A stretch of 64,000 nt of DNA from CAIPAT01 sp041665605 (GCA_041665605.1 JBAYIO010000007.1:23862-87861), one strand, 5' to 3'. Shown: positions 38,942 to 48,104, numbered from the stretch's first letter. Notes: generated by a model not told the origin, from the letters alone. Numbers and translations are program-made.

Positions 38942-41622
38942 CAGTTACGTCCCTTTATTAAGCTGCTGAATTCATTCATGCCGTTTTTAAGTATCTGATA
39001 TTTATGCTTGAAGGTAATCGATTCACCTGGTTTTAAAAGCTGTTCCTTGCCGAGCAGTTCCATGTTGAACGTATCCGGGGCGGTTTTGCACAGGTAGATC
39101 CAGGCTGAACCAGCCGGAAATACATTGGCGATGCCGCAGTTTTTCGAGGTGTCAATTACCGCCCATGCCCCGCCGTTTTCCTGCGTGAAACGGTCGTGTT
39201 CGGCATTGACGGTGGAATTCTTCAGCTTGCCGTCCGCGCCAAGAATAACCACCTTGAATTCACCGCTGTCACCGCCGAAGCTCAATGCCGGATGTATCCT
39301 CAGTTGAGTGGTCAGCGGCACGGCCGTCTTATTGGTCAGAACCGATTCCACTTCCACCGCCAGGTCCGTACCTTTTTTCAGCGTCAAAGTCCGGCGCAAA
39401 TGAAAATCGCCGATATCAGCATCCATTACCAGCGAATCGCTGCTGGCTCCGGACACTTTTTTCCAGGCAAAGGAATTTTCCCAGCCAGGCCCGGCAAAGG
39501 CTTTGCCGATATATTCTTCATAGCCGCCATAGTTGAAATAGGCTTCGCCGATGGACTGCAGCGAATTACTGTCCGACGGCTCTTTCAGGAAATTCTTTCC
39601 GGTCTGCTTGTCGCTGAAGCGGATTATCCGTCCGCCTAATTCAGGGATGGCGGCCACTTTAACGGCATCATTTTCCAGCGTGACCACTGGAACCTGACGT
39701 TTCCTGGCGCGAAATATTATCCGCTCAAAGTCCTTGTTGAAATTGCCGGAGTCAATCGCGTTCGTCACCAGCCGTTTCATATCCAGGTCGGACAGTTCCC
39801 GTCCGTCGGGGTTGATTACATATGCGTCCTGTCCGCGCTCAATCCGCCATTGAGCGCGCGGATCAATCCCCAGCGCAGACTGAGTGCCGATATTTGATTT
39901 GATGTTGCTGAACGTATTTTCCACCAGTTTAAGTCTTTCCTGCTGAATCGGAGTGAGTTTTTTCTTTGCCGCGCGGTCCAGGAATGCAGCACATTGTGCC
40001 AGAATAGCAGGAGTGAACACTTTCGGCGAAGGCACCGCCACATCGCTGTAAACAGAAGGATGCCAGTCGGAAGCGGCAACCGAATTTTCGATCTGCAAAT
40101 AGTAATTCTTCACATCCTGTCCGGCTTCACCATACATGTTGTCGAAAAAGTCATCCGCGAACTGGTCAAAGTTCCGGTCCGCCTGCCAGATGTACCGGGC
40201 GGTCACATAATACGGAAGAATATTATGTTTCCAGTATTTCGGCGAAGTTTGCGTAAAATACCAGTTGACTCCGATTTTCTTCAGATAGTTTATCGTGTCT
40301 CTGGCGCGATAAGTCACCGGCAGCATGGCCGCGTTTTCAGTCGGCGCGGAATAATGGTCGCCCAGCAGGAAATACTCCCAAACCCCCATATGCCCTGAAG
40401 CTTTGGCGGCCCATGCGTCAATCCATGCTTTCTCCTCGGCGTTTTCCTTGCTGCGGTCAATGCCGTGAGCATAATCGCCATGCAGGCAATACTGCACCAG
40501 CACGTTTTTCTCCACCGGCACGTCCTCCGGCATGACATAATTCGAATACGCAGGACACAGGATGAAGCGGTCCGGATGCTTGTCCGCAACATTTTTTGCC
40601 ACGGTGTTGGCAAACGTAACCATTCTCCGGCTCATCGATCCGCGCTTCCCGGACATGAAATTCAGGCCTTTAAGTTTGCGGCACTCGTCGCATTCGCACC
40701 AGGTAATCGCACCGTCATTCGGCCACATCGGCACTACAATCCCCTGCGGATTCTTGTTAAACCAGTCATTGGCGAAATCAGCGCATATTTTTATCACGTC
40801 CTGATTGGTGGTGCAGATATTGCCGCCGCCGTAGCCCGGCCGTCCCGGGCTGCCCATCGGAAGCCGTTTGCCTTTGTATAGTGCGTAGTATTCCGGGTGA
40901 GTCGCGAAATATTTGGAACCAGGTATCATAAAGTCGAAGTTATGGCATATCCACTGCCATTCCTGCAATCCGCCGCGTTTATCCCAGGCATCCCATTTCT
41001 CGCGGGGAAGATATTTTTTAACCATAGGATAGCGCAGGCTGAACATGAAATTCAACCGGTTTTTTGCCGCCCAGTCAATCGTTTCCTCAAAGCTGATGCC
41101 GTCGGTCTGCCCGACATCAACCGAGCGCTGAATGAAATCAGGCGCAAATTTGTGCTTGCCGGACTGGAGTATGAGTTCGCTCTTTTGCGGGACAACTTCT
41201 CCAAGCCGCCCAGGAAAGAACCAGCGGCACCCCTGCTGTTCGAGCAGTTCGTAGACGCTGTACAGCGTTCCGCGGTCTCCGCCGCCGAGCAGCACGGTAC
41301 GTTGTCCGCGGGCGTCAATAATAAAACTGTCCGGACCTTTGCCGGCTGCTGAAAGATCAAATTCATTTAAATAACCGTTACCGGCAGCCTCGCGCCCGAT
41401 CAGGAACAGATGCCTTCCAGTTTGCGCTGTATCCGCACTAACCGGCATCTCTCTGCCGGTAATCAATTTGACATAACGGACAAGCTCACTTGCGGCAAAA
41501 CGTTCGGTTGCGGAAGCTCCGGCGGACAGCACTACAGTCGCATCAGCCGGATCGATTTTTAATTCATCGCCGCTTGCCAGACAAGAAAAACCAAGCAGCA
41601 TGGCAACCAGTAAATAACGCAT
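38941..41622 (-). CDS. Secreted DUF4838 protein (alpha-glucuronidase-like N-terminus)
   Basis: An 893-residue exported protein. Signal peptide MRYLLVAMLLGFSCLASG. Residues about 25-150 form a GH67N-like domain (ATVVLSAGASATERFAASEL, GTLYSVYELLEQQGCRWFFP). A DUF4838 TIM-barrel-like domain follows (FMFSLRYPMVKKYLPREKWD, WPNDGAITWCECDECRKL, FANTVAKNVADKHPDRFI, NYLKKIGVNWYFTQTSP). The C-terminal third (from about 640) is a beta-rich domain like those ending aldose-epimerase-type folds (VKVAAIPELGGRIIRFSDK). DUF4838 proteins are common in PVC polysaccharide loci and are thought to act on uronate-containing glycans. The start at 41622 has GGAGTG upstream; a longer frame to 41643 overlaps the upstream gene. 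Confidence 0.88.
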   Translation of the reverse strand: MRYLLVAMLLGFSCLASGDELKIDPADATVVLSAGASATERFAASELVRYVKLITGREMPVSADTAQTGRHLFLIGREAAGNGYLNEFDLSAAGKGPDSFIIDARGQRTVLLGGGDRGTLYSVYELLEQQGCRWFFPGRLGEVVPQKSELILQSGKHKFAPDFIQRSVDVGQTDGISFEETIDWAAKNRLNFMFSLRYPMVKKYLPREKWDAWDKRGGLQEWQWICHNFDFMIPGSKYFATHPEYYALYKGKRLPMGSPGRPGYGGGNICTTNQDVIKICADFANDWFNKNPQGIVVPMWPNDGAITWCECDECRKLKGLNFMSGKRGSMSRRMVTFANTVAKNVADKHPDRFILCPAYSNYVMPEDVPVEKNVLVQYCLHGDYAHGIDRSKENAEEKAWIDAWAAKASGHMGVWEYFLLGDHYSAPTENAAMLPVTYRARDTINYLKKIGVNWYFTQTSPKYWKHNILPYYVTARYIWQADRNFDQFADDFFDNMYGEAGQDVKNYYLQIENSVAASDWHPSVYSDVAVPSPKVFTPAILAQCAAFLDRAAKKKLTPIQQERLKLVENTFSNIKSNIGTQSALGIDPRAQWRIERGQDAYVINPDGRELSDLDMKRLVTNAIDSGNFNKDFERIIFRARKRQVPVVTLENDAVKVAAIPELGGRIIRFSDKQTGKNFLKEPSDSNSLQSIGEAYFNYGGYEEYIGKAFAGPGWENSFAWKKVSGASSDSLVMDADIGDFHLRRTLTLKKGTDLAVEVESVLTNKTAVPLTTQLRIHPALSFGGDSGEFKVVILGADGKLKNSTVNAEHDRFTQENGGAWAVIDTSKNCGIANVFPAGSAWIYLCKTAPDTFNMELLGKEQLLKPGESITFKHKYQILKNGMNEFSSLIKGRN

Positions 41623-41639
41623 GATCACTCCTTTTCGGC

Positions 41640-42341
41640 TCAAAATATCAGATTTCTTACTTCATTCAGGCTGTTGACCTGGATATACCCTTCAGCCATC
41701 TCTGACACCGCTTCAACGGCATCGCGCCGGACAATAATTGAATTCCTGATTCCGGCCATCGCCGGATATTTGAAATCCTCCTCCTTATTATCTCCCACCG
41801 TAACCATTTTGGACGCCGGAACATCAAACGATGCAATAACCCGTTTCCACATCGGCAGTTGTTTCTTCATCCCCCGGGTAATATTAGTACCGAAAATACG
41901 CTCAAAATAAGGTGAACCTTCGAGTGTTCCAAGCCCTGCCCTTTCCAGTTTCAGCAGACATCCTGTAATCGGATTATTGCTGACAATGTACATTCGCTTT
42001 CCCGCGCCGTATAAATACTTTATCATATTCACCGCATCTTCGCAGGGCAGGAGCGCCCGTTGATGAATTTCACGCAGTTTCCTCCAGAATTCTACCGTAT
42101 CCAGATCAAAATCGGCGATAAAATCATTATAGTCCCACCAGATCACAAGGTTGTTGGCATAATCTTCCAGCATTCCTCTGGCGATTTCTCTGCTGATACC
42201 TCTTTTTAGCGCAATCATACCGGAAATTGCCGCAAAGATGTCATCGCGGAAAGAATCATTGGTATTGCCGTCGACCCGGTTGACATCGGTAATGGTGGCG
42301 TCAATATCGCAAATTATGATTTCAGGATTCAGCTTAACCAT
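41640..42341 (-). CDS. HAD-superfamily hydrolase
   Basis: A 233-residue phosphatase. Motif I is IICDIDATITDV (catalytic Asp with a second Asp two residues on). YIVSNNPITG is motif II. MVTVGDNKEEDFKYPAMAGIRN is motif IV with its acidic pair, and KLERAG/MKKQLPMWKRV supplies the Lys region. A helical cap lies between. The ATG at 42341 gives a normal HAD N-terminus; an in-frame TTG at 42380 overlaps the prepilin stop (TTGA) with AAGG upstream and is a real alternative. It probably dephosphorylates a sugar phosphate made in the operon. Confidence 0.85.
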   Translation of the reverse strand: MVKLNPEIIICDIDATITDVNRVDGNTNDSFRDDIFAAISGMIALKRGISREIARGMLEDYANNLVIWWDYNDFIADFDLDTVEFWRKLREIHQRALLPCEDAVNMIKYLYGAGKRMYIVSNNPITGCLLKLERAGLGTLEGSPYFERIFGTNITRGMKKQLPMWKRVIASFDVPASKMVTVGDNKEEDFKYPAMAGIRNSIIVRRDAVEAVSEMAEGYIQVNSLNEVRNLIF

Positions 42342-42376
42342 TTTTCTCGATTCATTGATGACCGCTTGAAGACCGA

Positions 42377-43102
42377 TCAATATACCTTGGTCGGGTTGAC
42401 ATAAGCGTCAGTTCCCATGCTGCCATTAACTTGAGAAACGTTCCAGTTTTCAACATGACCGTCAAAGAACGACTGATTGACCGTCATGCTATGGCGCATG
42501 TACATCATTCCGCCGGTATTGGCGGCGCGATGCCAGACCGGGGCATACAGGTCAAGAGTGCCGAAATATGGCGCATCACCAGTTCTCATCCCGTTGAATG
42601 CTCCGCTGCTGTCGCTTTCAATCAGCCAGGCCTTGCGCGAAGGATTCTTTATGCGTACCAGAAAGGAAAGCGCTGTATCCGCGACCGGACGCCCAACTCC
42701 GTACTGCGCATAATTCCAGTTCGGTTTCCCTGACGGCCGGAAGTCTTCCGCCGGACAATGGATTGTTGATGGTCTGGAAAAGATTAATTCGGAAGTGTTT
42801 TTAACTGCGGCATTGTAAATCTTCGCCTTGGCCAGCAATACATACCAGGCCCCGTTATTGGTATAGTAATCACTAATTCCCTGTTTGACGAACGGCAGCC
42901 AGTCCCGGAAGTCATTGGTGTAAATTGCCGTCATCGTTCCCAGTTGTTTCAAGTTATTGGCACAGGAGGATGTCTTGGCTTTATTCCTTGCTTTATTGAG
43001 TGCCGGCAGCAGCATTCCGGCCAAAATCGCGATGATCGCGATCACCACGAGCAATTCAATGAGTGTGAAAATTCGACGCTCGACATGCTTTTTCTTCATC
43101 AT
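42377..43102 (-). CDS. Prepilin-like protein with N-terminal methylation motif (DUF1559-like)
   Basis: A 241-residue protein. After a short basic leader comes the type II/IV prepilin signature FTLIELLVVIAIIAILAG, with processing expected just before the Phe. ALNKARNKAKTSSCANNLKQLG is the family's amphipathic helix and conserved Cys. The C-terminal half has the H-x-G-DG-type ending (SFFDGHVENWNVSQV). These pseudopilins are massively duplicated in Lentisphaerota and Planctomycetes, often next to glycan-degradation genes. It lies 4 bp after the SGNH gene and overlaps the HAD frame. A role in display or export of the operon's secreted enzymes is inference. Confidence 0.9.
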   Translation of the reverse strand: MMKKKHVERRIFTLIELLVVIAIIAILAGMLLPALNKARNKAKTSSCANNLKQLGTMTAIYTNDFRDWLPFVKQGISDYYTNNGAWYVLLAKAKIYNAAVKNTSELIFSRPSTIHCPAEDFRPSGKPNWNYAQYGVGRPVADTALSFLVRIKNPSRKAWLIESDSSGAFNGMRTGDAPYFGTLDLYAPVWHRAANTGGMMYMRHSMTVNQSFFDGHVENWNVSQVNGSMGTDAYVNPTKVY

Positions 43103-43106
43103 ATTT

Positions 43107-43802
43107 TTACCCTTTATTTTGATTTTTTTCCAGCAAATTATATTTTTTAAAGACTTCTATCGTCAAACTGGCGGTAAGCCGATGCCCTTCCGCATTAGGA
43201 TGAATCCAGTCCTTCTGATCAATGAAGGTCCCGAGCGGCACACCGCCGGCTGCCGCGTCCAGCGTCGCCTGATAGACATTGACAACAGGCAGATCAAGTT
43301 CCGCCGCGATTTTAAGCCCTTCCTGTAAATATTTCACCCTGTCTTCGGCCATTCTCCGCAGTACCGAAGACGGGGTGAAAACAAAATTCTGAACACTTTC
43401 GAGAAACCTTTCCGGATCCGGCGCAATCGTTACCACAAAAACAATTTCAGCGCTGGTTTTCTCGCGCAATGTCGTCACAATCTGCTGGTGCATATCCCGG
43501 AAGTGCTCAATGCCGCCGGGGAAATCGCCATCTGATCCATTATTATAAGCAAAACTTTCAAGCAGAACAATGTCCGGTTTGATTTCCACCAGCGGCGCAA
43601 ACTTGGTATTGCGGAATTCATATTCGTGAGTCAACCGCCACAAACCGTACCCCGCCCGCGTTCCGCCGACGCCATAGTTCAAGAGTTCGAACTGCAACCC
43701 GGGATAATACTGATCCAGTTGCAGCTTCAACTCTTTGCAATCCAGTCCGGCCGTATCCGTCATCGAATCGCCGAGCATGGCTATTTTAATTTTTCGTTCC
43801 AA
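43107..43802 (-). CDS. SGNH/GDSL-family hydrolase
   Basis: A 231-residue esterase-type protein. Block I is MLGDSMTDT with the catalytic Ser. Block II region is NYGVGGTRAGYG, block III KPDIVLLESFAYNNGSD, and block V DWIHPNAEGHRL with the Asp-His pair. No signal peptide is seen. The start is TTG at 43802, because GGAGG lies six bases upstream and the longer frame (to 43895) is Cys-rich and crosses the promoter. It heads the nine-gene operon. Deacetylation of acetylated sugars is the usual role in such loci. Confidence 0.85.
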   Translation of the reverse strand: MERKIKIAMLGDSMTDTAGLDCKELKLQLDQYYPGLQFELLNYGVGGTRAGYGLWRLTHEYEFRNTKFAPLVEIKPDIVLLESFAYNNGSDGDFPGGIEHFRDMHQQIVTTLREKTSAEIVFVVTIAPDPERFLESVQNFVFTPSSVLRRMAEDRVKYLQEGLKIAAELDLPVVNVYQATLDAAAGGVPLGTFIDQKDWIHPNAEGHRLTASLTIEVFKKYNLLEKNQNKG

Positions 43803-43828
43803 GCCAAACCTCCAGGTAAAACAAATAG

Positions 43829-43842
43829 GGTAACATGTTACC
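43829..43842. promoter_or_regulatory. 14-bp perfect palindrome: candidate LacI-type operator
   Basis: GGTAACATGTTACC sits 3 bp downstream of the -10 box of the nine-gene operon and covers the transcription start. A repressor bound here would block initiation. The operon's own LacI protein (33317-34351) is the natural candidate. The AT centre differs from the CG centre of most LacI sites, so a GntR-type binder from elsewhere is also possible. Confidence 0.75.
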
Positions 43843-43845
43843 TCT

Positions 43846-43874
43846 ATTATACAACAAACAAAACAGAATGTCAA
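43846..43874 (-). promoter_or_regulatory. Consensus sigma-70 promoter of the nine-gene glycan operon
   Basis: On the minus strand TTGACA (43869-43874), exactly 17 bp, TATAAT (43846-43851). Both boxes are perfect consensus. The SGNH start codon is 44 bp downstream of the -10 box. Confidence 0.9.
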
Positions 43875-43931
43875 TACCTCGCAGTCATACTCCAATAAAA
43901 AAGAAGAAAAATTAAATCCATGCCGGGAAGT

Positions 43932-44225
43932 TTACTTTTTGAAATATGCATGGCCTGCCGTATTTTTGTCAAAACACTTCTTCCCCTGCCGGAATGCAGT
44001 CGGCGAACATCCGGAATGACGCATGAAGGCATGGTTGAAACTGGTTATGACAGAATACCCGCTTGCTGTCGCAATATCACTGACCGGCTGATTGGTGTAA
44101 CAAAGTTTTCGACATGCGCAAACGGAGGTAGAATTGATAAAAACTTATCTTTGTCATCCGAAATCGCTGAAACTGCTTCTCCCGAGACCGCATAACACGC
44201 AGCGGCTTGTTCAAGCGACACCACC
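43932..44225 (-). pseudogene. AraC-family regulator remnant (frameshifted)
   Basis: The minus strand encodes the C-terminal AraC HTH NQPVSDIATASGYSVITSFNHAFMRH followed by SGCSPTAFRQGKK and a stop at 43932. Directly upstream, in a different frame, is ISFYQFYLRLRMSKTLL, the family's helix before the second HTH. Joining the two needs a frameshift near 44100. The first HTH is eroded and no sensor domain is left, so this is a decayed regulator. Confidence 0.7.
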
Positions 44226-44423
44226 GCTTGGCTTGAGCATTAATTCGATTGCCGACATTATTCTTTTCTGGTCATTCAGCACGTCTCCGGCAATATCGCT
44301 TTCCCATTCCTGCCGGATGTCTCCCAGATAACCGGACCGCTCCTTGCTGCCGCCCAGCAGTACTTTAAAAGGCAGTTCCGCATTAAGTTCAATCTCGCCC
44401 CTGCTGATAGAATAATTATTCAT
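44211..44423 (-). CDS. Small ORF of unknown function, possibly part of the decayed regulator locus
   Basis: An open frame of about 70 codons (MNNYSISRGEIELNAELPFK..., ending ELMLKPSGGVA) sits just upstream of the AraC remnant on the same strand. It has no recognised motif and no clear ribosome binding site. It may be a fragment of the dead gene's N-terminal part or a chance frame. Confidence 0.25.
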   Translation of the reverse strand: MNNYSISRGEIELNAELPFKVLLGGSKERSGYLGDIRQEWESDIAGDVLNDQKRIMSAIELMLKPSGGVA

Positions 44424-44472
44424 AATTGGACTAATTAACAAGTATTAAGGACAATATAGCAAAACACAAATA

Positions 44473-44501
44473 TTGAAATTTAACTTATATTCAAGTAAAA
44501 T
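44473..44501 (+). promoter_or_regulatory. Candidate promoter of Gfo/Idh-ceramidase operon
   Basis: TTGAAA (44473-44478), 17 bp, TAAAAT (44496-44501), about 68 bp before the start codon. Confidence 0.6.
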
Positions 44502-44569
44502 AGTTCTCATGGCATAATTATCAAACCTTGAATACAAAAGCAAAATTAACAAATAGGAGTGTAAAGAAC

Positions 44570-45595
44570 ATGAGTAAATTCAAAATCGGCGTTTTCGGAC
44601 TCAGAATGGGACATGCCTGGGCCAAAGCGGCACACAGCCTGTCGGATACTGCACTCAGTATTGTCTATGATAAATATTTCAAAGAAAATGAACGCATTGA
44701 TCATGATTTTTATCTGAACAGCGCCTGCGTGATCGCCCAAACCGAAGAGGAAGTATATAATGCGGACCTGGACGTAATCATTGTCGCCACGCCTGATCAT
44801 CTCCACGCGGAACAGTGCATCAAGGCGTTAAAGGCCGGCAAGCATGTAGTTTGTGAGAAACCGCTGGCTTCGACAGTGGCGGAGTGCAAAAATATAATTG
44901 CCGCAGTTAAAGAAACCGGCAAGTTCTTCATGACCGGCCAGGTATGCCGTTATGCTCCGGGATTCAAGCTTGCCAAACATTTGCTGGATCAGGGCAGAAT
45001 AGGAGACATCGTCTATGTCGAGAGCGAATATGCTCATGACTACAGTAAAAACCCCGGGTATATGGGATGGCGCAACGACCCGGCAATCAAACGTGAAGGT
45101 TTTATCGGTGGCGGCTGCCATGCACTGGATTTGGTCCGCTGGCTGGCCGGCGACCCGACAGAAGTGTTCTGCTATATGAACCATAAATTCCTGCCTGCCT
45201 GGCCGGCAGCCGACACCGGAGTAGCCGTGGCGAAGTTTCCCAATGATGTGATTGGACGCATTTTCGTCTCTATCGGCGTAAAACGGCCGTACACGATGCG
45301 CACCGTCATCAGCGGCACCAAAGGCACGATTATTTGCGACAACACCAGCGATTTCATCCAGATTTCCGAGGAACAGGTCTACGATGCCGCCCAGGCAACA
45401 AAATTCACCCAGATTCCGGTGCTGGTTTCCAGTCACAACGTTGATGCCGAGCTTCGTGAGTTCATCAGTTTTCTGAGCCAGAACAAGCAATGTCCGACCG
45501 ATGCAATCCAGGGAACTAAAACCGTTGCGTTCGGCGAAGCCGCCATTAAGTCCGCCCAAACGGGACTTCCGGTGAAAATAGATTACAATTTCTGA
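44570..45595 (+). CDS. Gfo/Idh/MocA-family oxidoreductase (paralogue A)
   Basis: A 341-residue NAD(P)-dependent dehydrogenase. IGVFGLRMGHAW is a variant Rossmann loop (GxRxGH in place of GxGxxG). VIIVATPDHLHAEQCIKALK and VCEKPLASTVAECK (catalytic Lys) follow. The C-terminal part has FIGGGCHALDLVRWLAGDP with the usual His-Asp pair. AGGAG precedes the ATG at 44570; a longer upstream frame lacks such a site. Its closest relative is the gene at 48186, which shares the same LRMG loop. It is 13 bp ahead of the ceramidase-like gene and likely co-transcribed. Confidence 0.92.
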   Translation: MSKFKIGVFGLRMGHAWAKAAHSLSDTALSIVYDKYFKENERIDHDFYLNSACVIAQTEEEVYNADLDVIIVATPDHLHAEQCIKALKAGKHVVCEKPLASTVAECKNIIAAVKETGKFFMTGQVCRYAPGFKLAKHLLDQGRIGDIVYVESEYAHDYSKNPGYMGWRNDPAIKREGFIGGGCHALDLVRWLAGDPTEVFCYMNHKFLPAWPAADTGVAVAKFPNDVIGRIFVSIGVKRPYTMRTVISGTKGTIICDNTSDFIQISEEQVYDAAQATKFTQIPVLVSSHNVDAELREFISFLSQNKQCPTDAIQGTKTVAFGEAAIKSAQTGLPVKIDYNF

Positions 45596-45608
45596 AAGGC
45601 GCTGAATC

Positions 45609-47039
45609 ATGAAAGCAGGATTCTTTGAAACTGACATTACGCCGCCAGTCGGAACCGAGCGTGCAGGATCTTACTGTAAGCTATATCTGGGGAATATACA
45701 TGACCCGCTGAAAGTCCGGGCGGCAGTATTTGATAACGGCGCTCAAAAAGCAGCGCTGGTCGGAATTGACGCCTGCTTCATTGGATTCGATTCTGTCAAA
45801 GAAGTTCAGGATGAGGTATTTAAACTTTGCGGGATTACTCCGGAAAGCATAATTATCGGAGCCTCCCACACGCACTCCGGAGCGGCGCTGACCGGAATGG
45901 TCGGGCGTGAAATTCAGGACAAAATGCCGGAGGAGGTTCTCGATCTGATCGTTAACCATTCCGCTGCACCCTCGACCGGTTACCGGGAATGGTGCGTAAA
46001 ACAAATCATAACTGCAATTGTGATTGCCGATTCCAGAAAAGAGGATGCCTTAATAAGCACCGGCATCGGATTCGAAGATGCATGCGTGTTCAACCGCCGC
46101 TTCATTATGAAAAACGGCAGAAGCTATACCCATCCGGGCAAATGCAACCCAGACATCGTCAAACCGGCCGGACCGGTCGATCCCGGGGTCGGCGTAACCG
46201 GAGCCTGGCGTAAGGACGGCTCCCTGATCGGTTGCGTCGTAAACTATGCATGCCACGGCACTTGCTACAGCGGAACCGATGTTTCCGCCGACTGGATCCA
46301 TTATCTGGAAGATACGGTCCGCAAGGTAATGGGAATGAATGCCGGGGTGGTGTTTCTGAACGGAGCATGCGGCGACGTCACCCAGGTCAACAATCTGGCG
46401 CATTCCAGCGACTTCGGAATTCAGATGGCGCGAAAACTGGGTACTCGCGTCGGAGCGGAAGCAGTGAAAGTTCTCGCCGGTGCAATCCCATCCGGATTTA
46501 ACGAAATCAGTGCAAAGCGGCTCGTGCTGAAAATTAAGCGCCGTAAACCTTCCCCGGCCAGTATCAGGCAAAGCTGGGAAATTCTTCGAGCGGCAGACCC
46601 TGACAGCAGAGAAACCAATGTAATTTTTGCGAAAGAGAGAGTCATCGCTGATAATATCTGTAGACACAGTCCAGTCGCGGAAGTGCCTGTCCACGCGGTT
46701 AAAATCGGGAATGCCGTCTTTGTTTCAAACCCTGCCGAATATTTTGCGGAACTTGGGCTGAAAATTAAAAAAGCCTCTAAATTCGAATATACCTTCGTCG
46801 TTTCCCTTGCCAACGGAGCAAGCGGTTATGTTCCCGCAAAAGAAAGTTTTGCAAAGTCCGGCGGAGGCTATGAAACTGTGCTGACCGGTTATTCCAATCT
46901 GGGAATTGATGCCGGCGACAAAATTTCTGACGCCTCCATCAAGCTTGTCAGCCAGATGAATCCGGAAAGAGTTTGCATAGAAACCAGGCAGCCGGGAACA
47001 CCGTGGGAATACGGAGTACTGGGCCCGGATATTGATTAG
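45609..47039 (+). CDS. Neutral/alkaline ceramidase-like hydrolase (N-terminal domain family)
   Basis: A 476-residue protein without signal peptide. FETDITPPVGTERAG is the typical opening, then ALVGIDACFIGFDS. IIIGASHTHSGAA carries metal-binding histidines, GCVVNYACHGTCYSG another His, and VVFLNGACGDVTQVNN is a family hallmark. FVSNPAEYFAELGLKIKK and FVVSLANGASGYVPAKESFAKSGGGYET are the last blocks. The family is zinc-dependent amidases named for ceramidases, but bacterial members in sugar loci may hydrolyse other amides or esters. Pairing with a Gfo/Idh gene suggests action on an N-acylated or amide sugar; that is inference. Confidence 0.85.
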   Translation: MKAGFFETDITPPVGTERAGSYCKLYLGNIHDPLKVRAAVFDNGAQKAALVGIDACFIGFDSVKEVQDEVFKLCGITPESIIIGASHTHSGAALTGMVGREIQDKMPEEVLDLIVNHSAAPSTGYREWCVKQIITAIVIADSRKEDALISTGIGFEDACVFNRRFIMKNGRSYTHPGKCNPDIVKPAGPVDPGVGVTGAWRKDGSLIGCVVNYACHGTCYSGTDVSADWIHYLEDTVRKVMGMNAGVVFLNGACGDVTQVNNLAHSSDFGIQMARKLGTRVGAEAVKVLAGAIPSGFNEISAKRLVLKIKRRKPSPASIRQSWEILRAADPDSRETNVIFAKERVIADNICRHSPVAEVPVHAVKIGNAVFVSNPAEYFAELGLKIKKASKFEYTFVVSLANGASGYVPAKESFAKSGGGYETVLTGYSNLGIDAGDKISDASIKLVSQMNPERVCIETRQPGTPWEYGVLGPDID

Positions 47040-47155
47040 TTGAAATAGTGCCGGCCGATATGTCCTTTAAATATCCGGTGTTCAAAATCACCAGCGCCGG
47101 ATAACTGATCATAGTGTCATAAAGAAATCAGACAAACTCCCGGCTGAATACCGGA

Positions 47156-48025
47156 TCACTTCAATTTGGCAATATATTCGCTGGGAGTACATTTGAAGTA
47201 TTTTTTGAAAACATGGTAAAAATGGCTGACGTCTTTAAAACCGTGTTTCTGCGCCACTTCTTTTATTGAACTGTCCTGATTGCGTAATGCCTGTGCGGCA
47301 ATGCTGGTTCTGGCATGCAGCGCGAAACTGCTGAAACTTATTCCCATTGCCTGTTTGAAGACATAGCAGAAATGGCTCCTGCCCATCAGGCATTCGCCAG
47401 CCGCGTCCTCCAGAGAAACCGGTTTAAGAGGATTGGCTTTTACAGCCTGAATCGCCGGGATGATTTTTCTAAAATAAGACATTTTCTCCTTGACCCCGTC
47501 TTTTGTCTGTTGCGGCAAAATCAGATGGTTCATGAGAATAATGATTTCATGAATCCGGAACCACTGAAGCGTGCGCCAGCCATAGGGCTTATTCCGTTCA
47601 AGTTTAATAATTGCTCTGGCAAGCAATAATACCTTAAGGCGCAACTCCCGGCTTACAGGGTTAGGGCGCTGCGCCGGGGGAAGAACAAACGGCACCAGCC
47701 AGTCTACTTCCTGAAAAGGATCGAGATAACCGAGAAATTCCGGAGCAATAGTGATCACCAGCGCGCTGAAGTAATTGCTGGCAACTCTCCCTGCATGAGG
47801 CTCCCAGGGGGCAGTCCACCATACCTGACCGGCTAAGAAAGAATTCTCATATTCAGAATAAACTACATCTTCCCGTCCGGAAAGGGTTATAATCATTTGC
47901 AGATCATAATGAATATCGCCTGAGAAATAATCCCTTTTCCGCGGGATATAAACATGAGATAACCTGACCGGAAAATTTATATCCAGATGGTGGTATACTT
48001 TCTCAATCTTCTGTGCTCTAAACAT
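47156..48025 (-). CDS. AraC-family transcriptional regulator
   Basis: About 289 residues. The N-terminus is a cupin-like sensor domain (VRLSHVYIPRKRDYFSGDIHYDLQMIITL, GQVWWTAPWEPHAGRVASNYF). The HTH is at the C-terminus (VSLEDAAGECLMGRSHFCYVFKQA, then SSIKEVAQKHGFKDVSHFYHVFKKYFKCTPSEYIAK). The ATG at 48025 is preferred: the longer frame to 48112 encodes a Cys-rich tail and overlaps the divergent promoter at 48076-48104. It is divergent from paralogue B at 48186 and is its likely regulator. Confidence 0.9.
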   Translation of the reverse strand: MFRAQKIEKVYHHLDINFPVRLSHVYIPRKRDYFSGDIHYDLQMIITLSGREDVVYSEYENSFLAGQVWWTAPWEPHAGRVASNYFSALVITIAPEFLGYLDPFQEVDWLVPFVLPPAQRPNPVSRELRLKVLLLARAIIKLERNKPYGWRTLQWFRIHEIIILMNHLILPQQTKDGVKEKMSYFRKIIPAIQAVKANPLKPVSLEDAAGECLMGRSHFCYVFKQAMGISFSSFALHARTSIAAQALRNQDSSIKEVAQKHGFKDVSHFYHVFKKYFKCTPSEYIAKLK

Positions 48026-48075
48026 CTGCCGTACTTTCTGACAATTATTACGGATGAAGTGACAATCACATTCCG

Positions 48076-48104
48076 TTGAACAATATAAACTTAGCATGTA
48101 TAAT
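48076..48104 (+). promoter_or_regulatory. Promoter of the second Gfo/Idh-prepilin operon
   Basis: TTGAAC (48076-48081), exactly 17 bp, TATAAT (48099-48104). It sits between the divergent AraC gene and paralogue B. Confidence 0.75.

Noticed and set aside
43803..43895. N-terminal extension of the SGNH gene
   Set aside because: It would place a consensus promoter and operator palindrome inside the coding region and give a Cys-rich tail foreign to the family.
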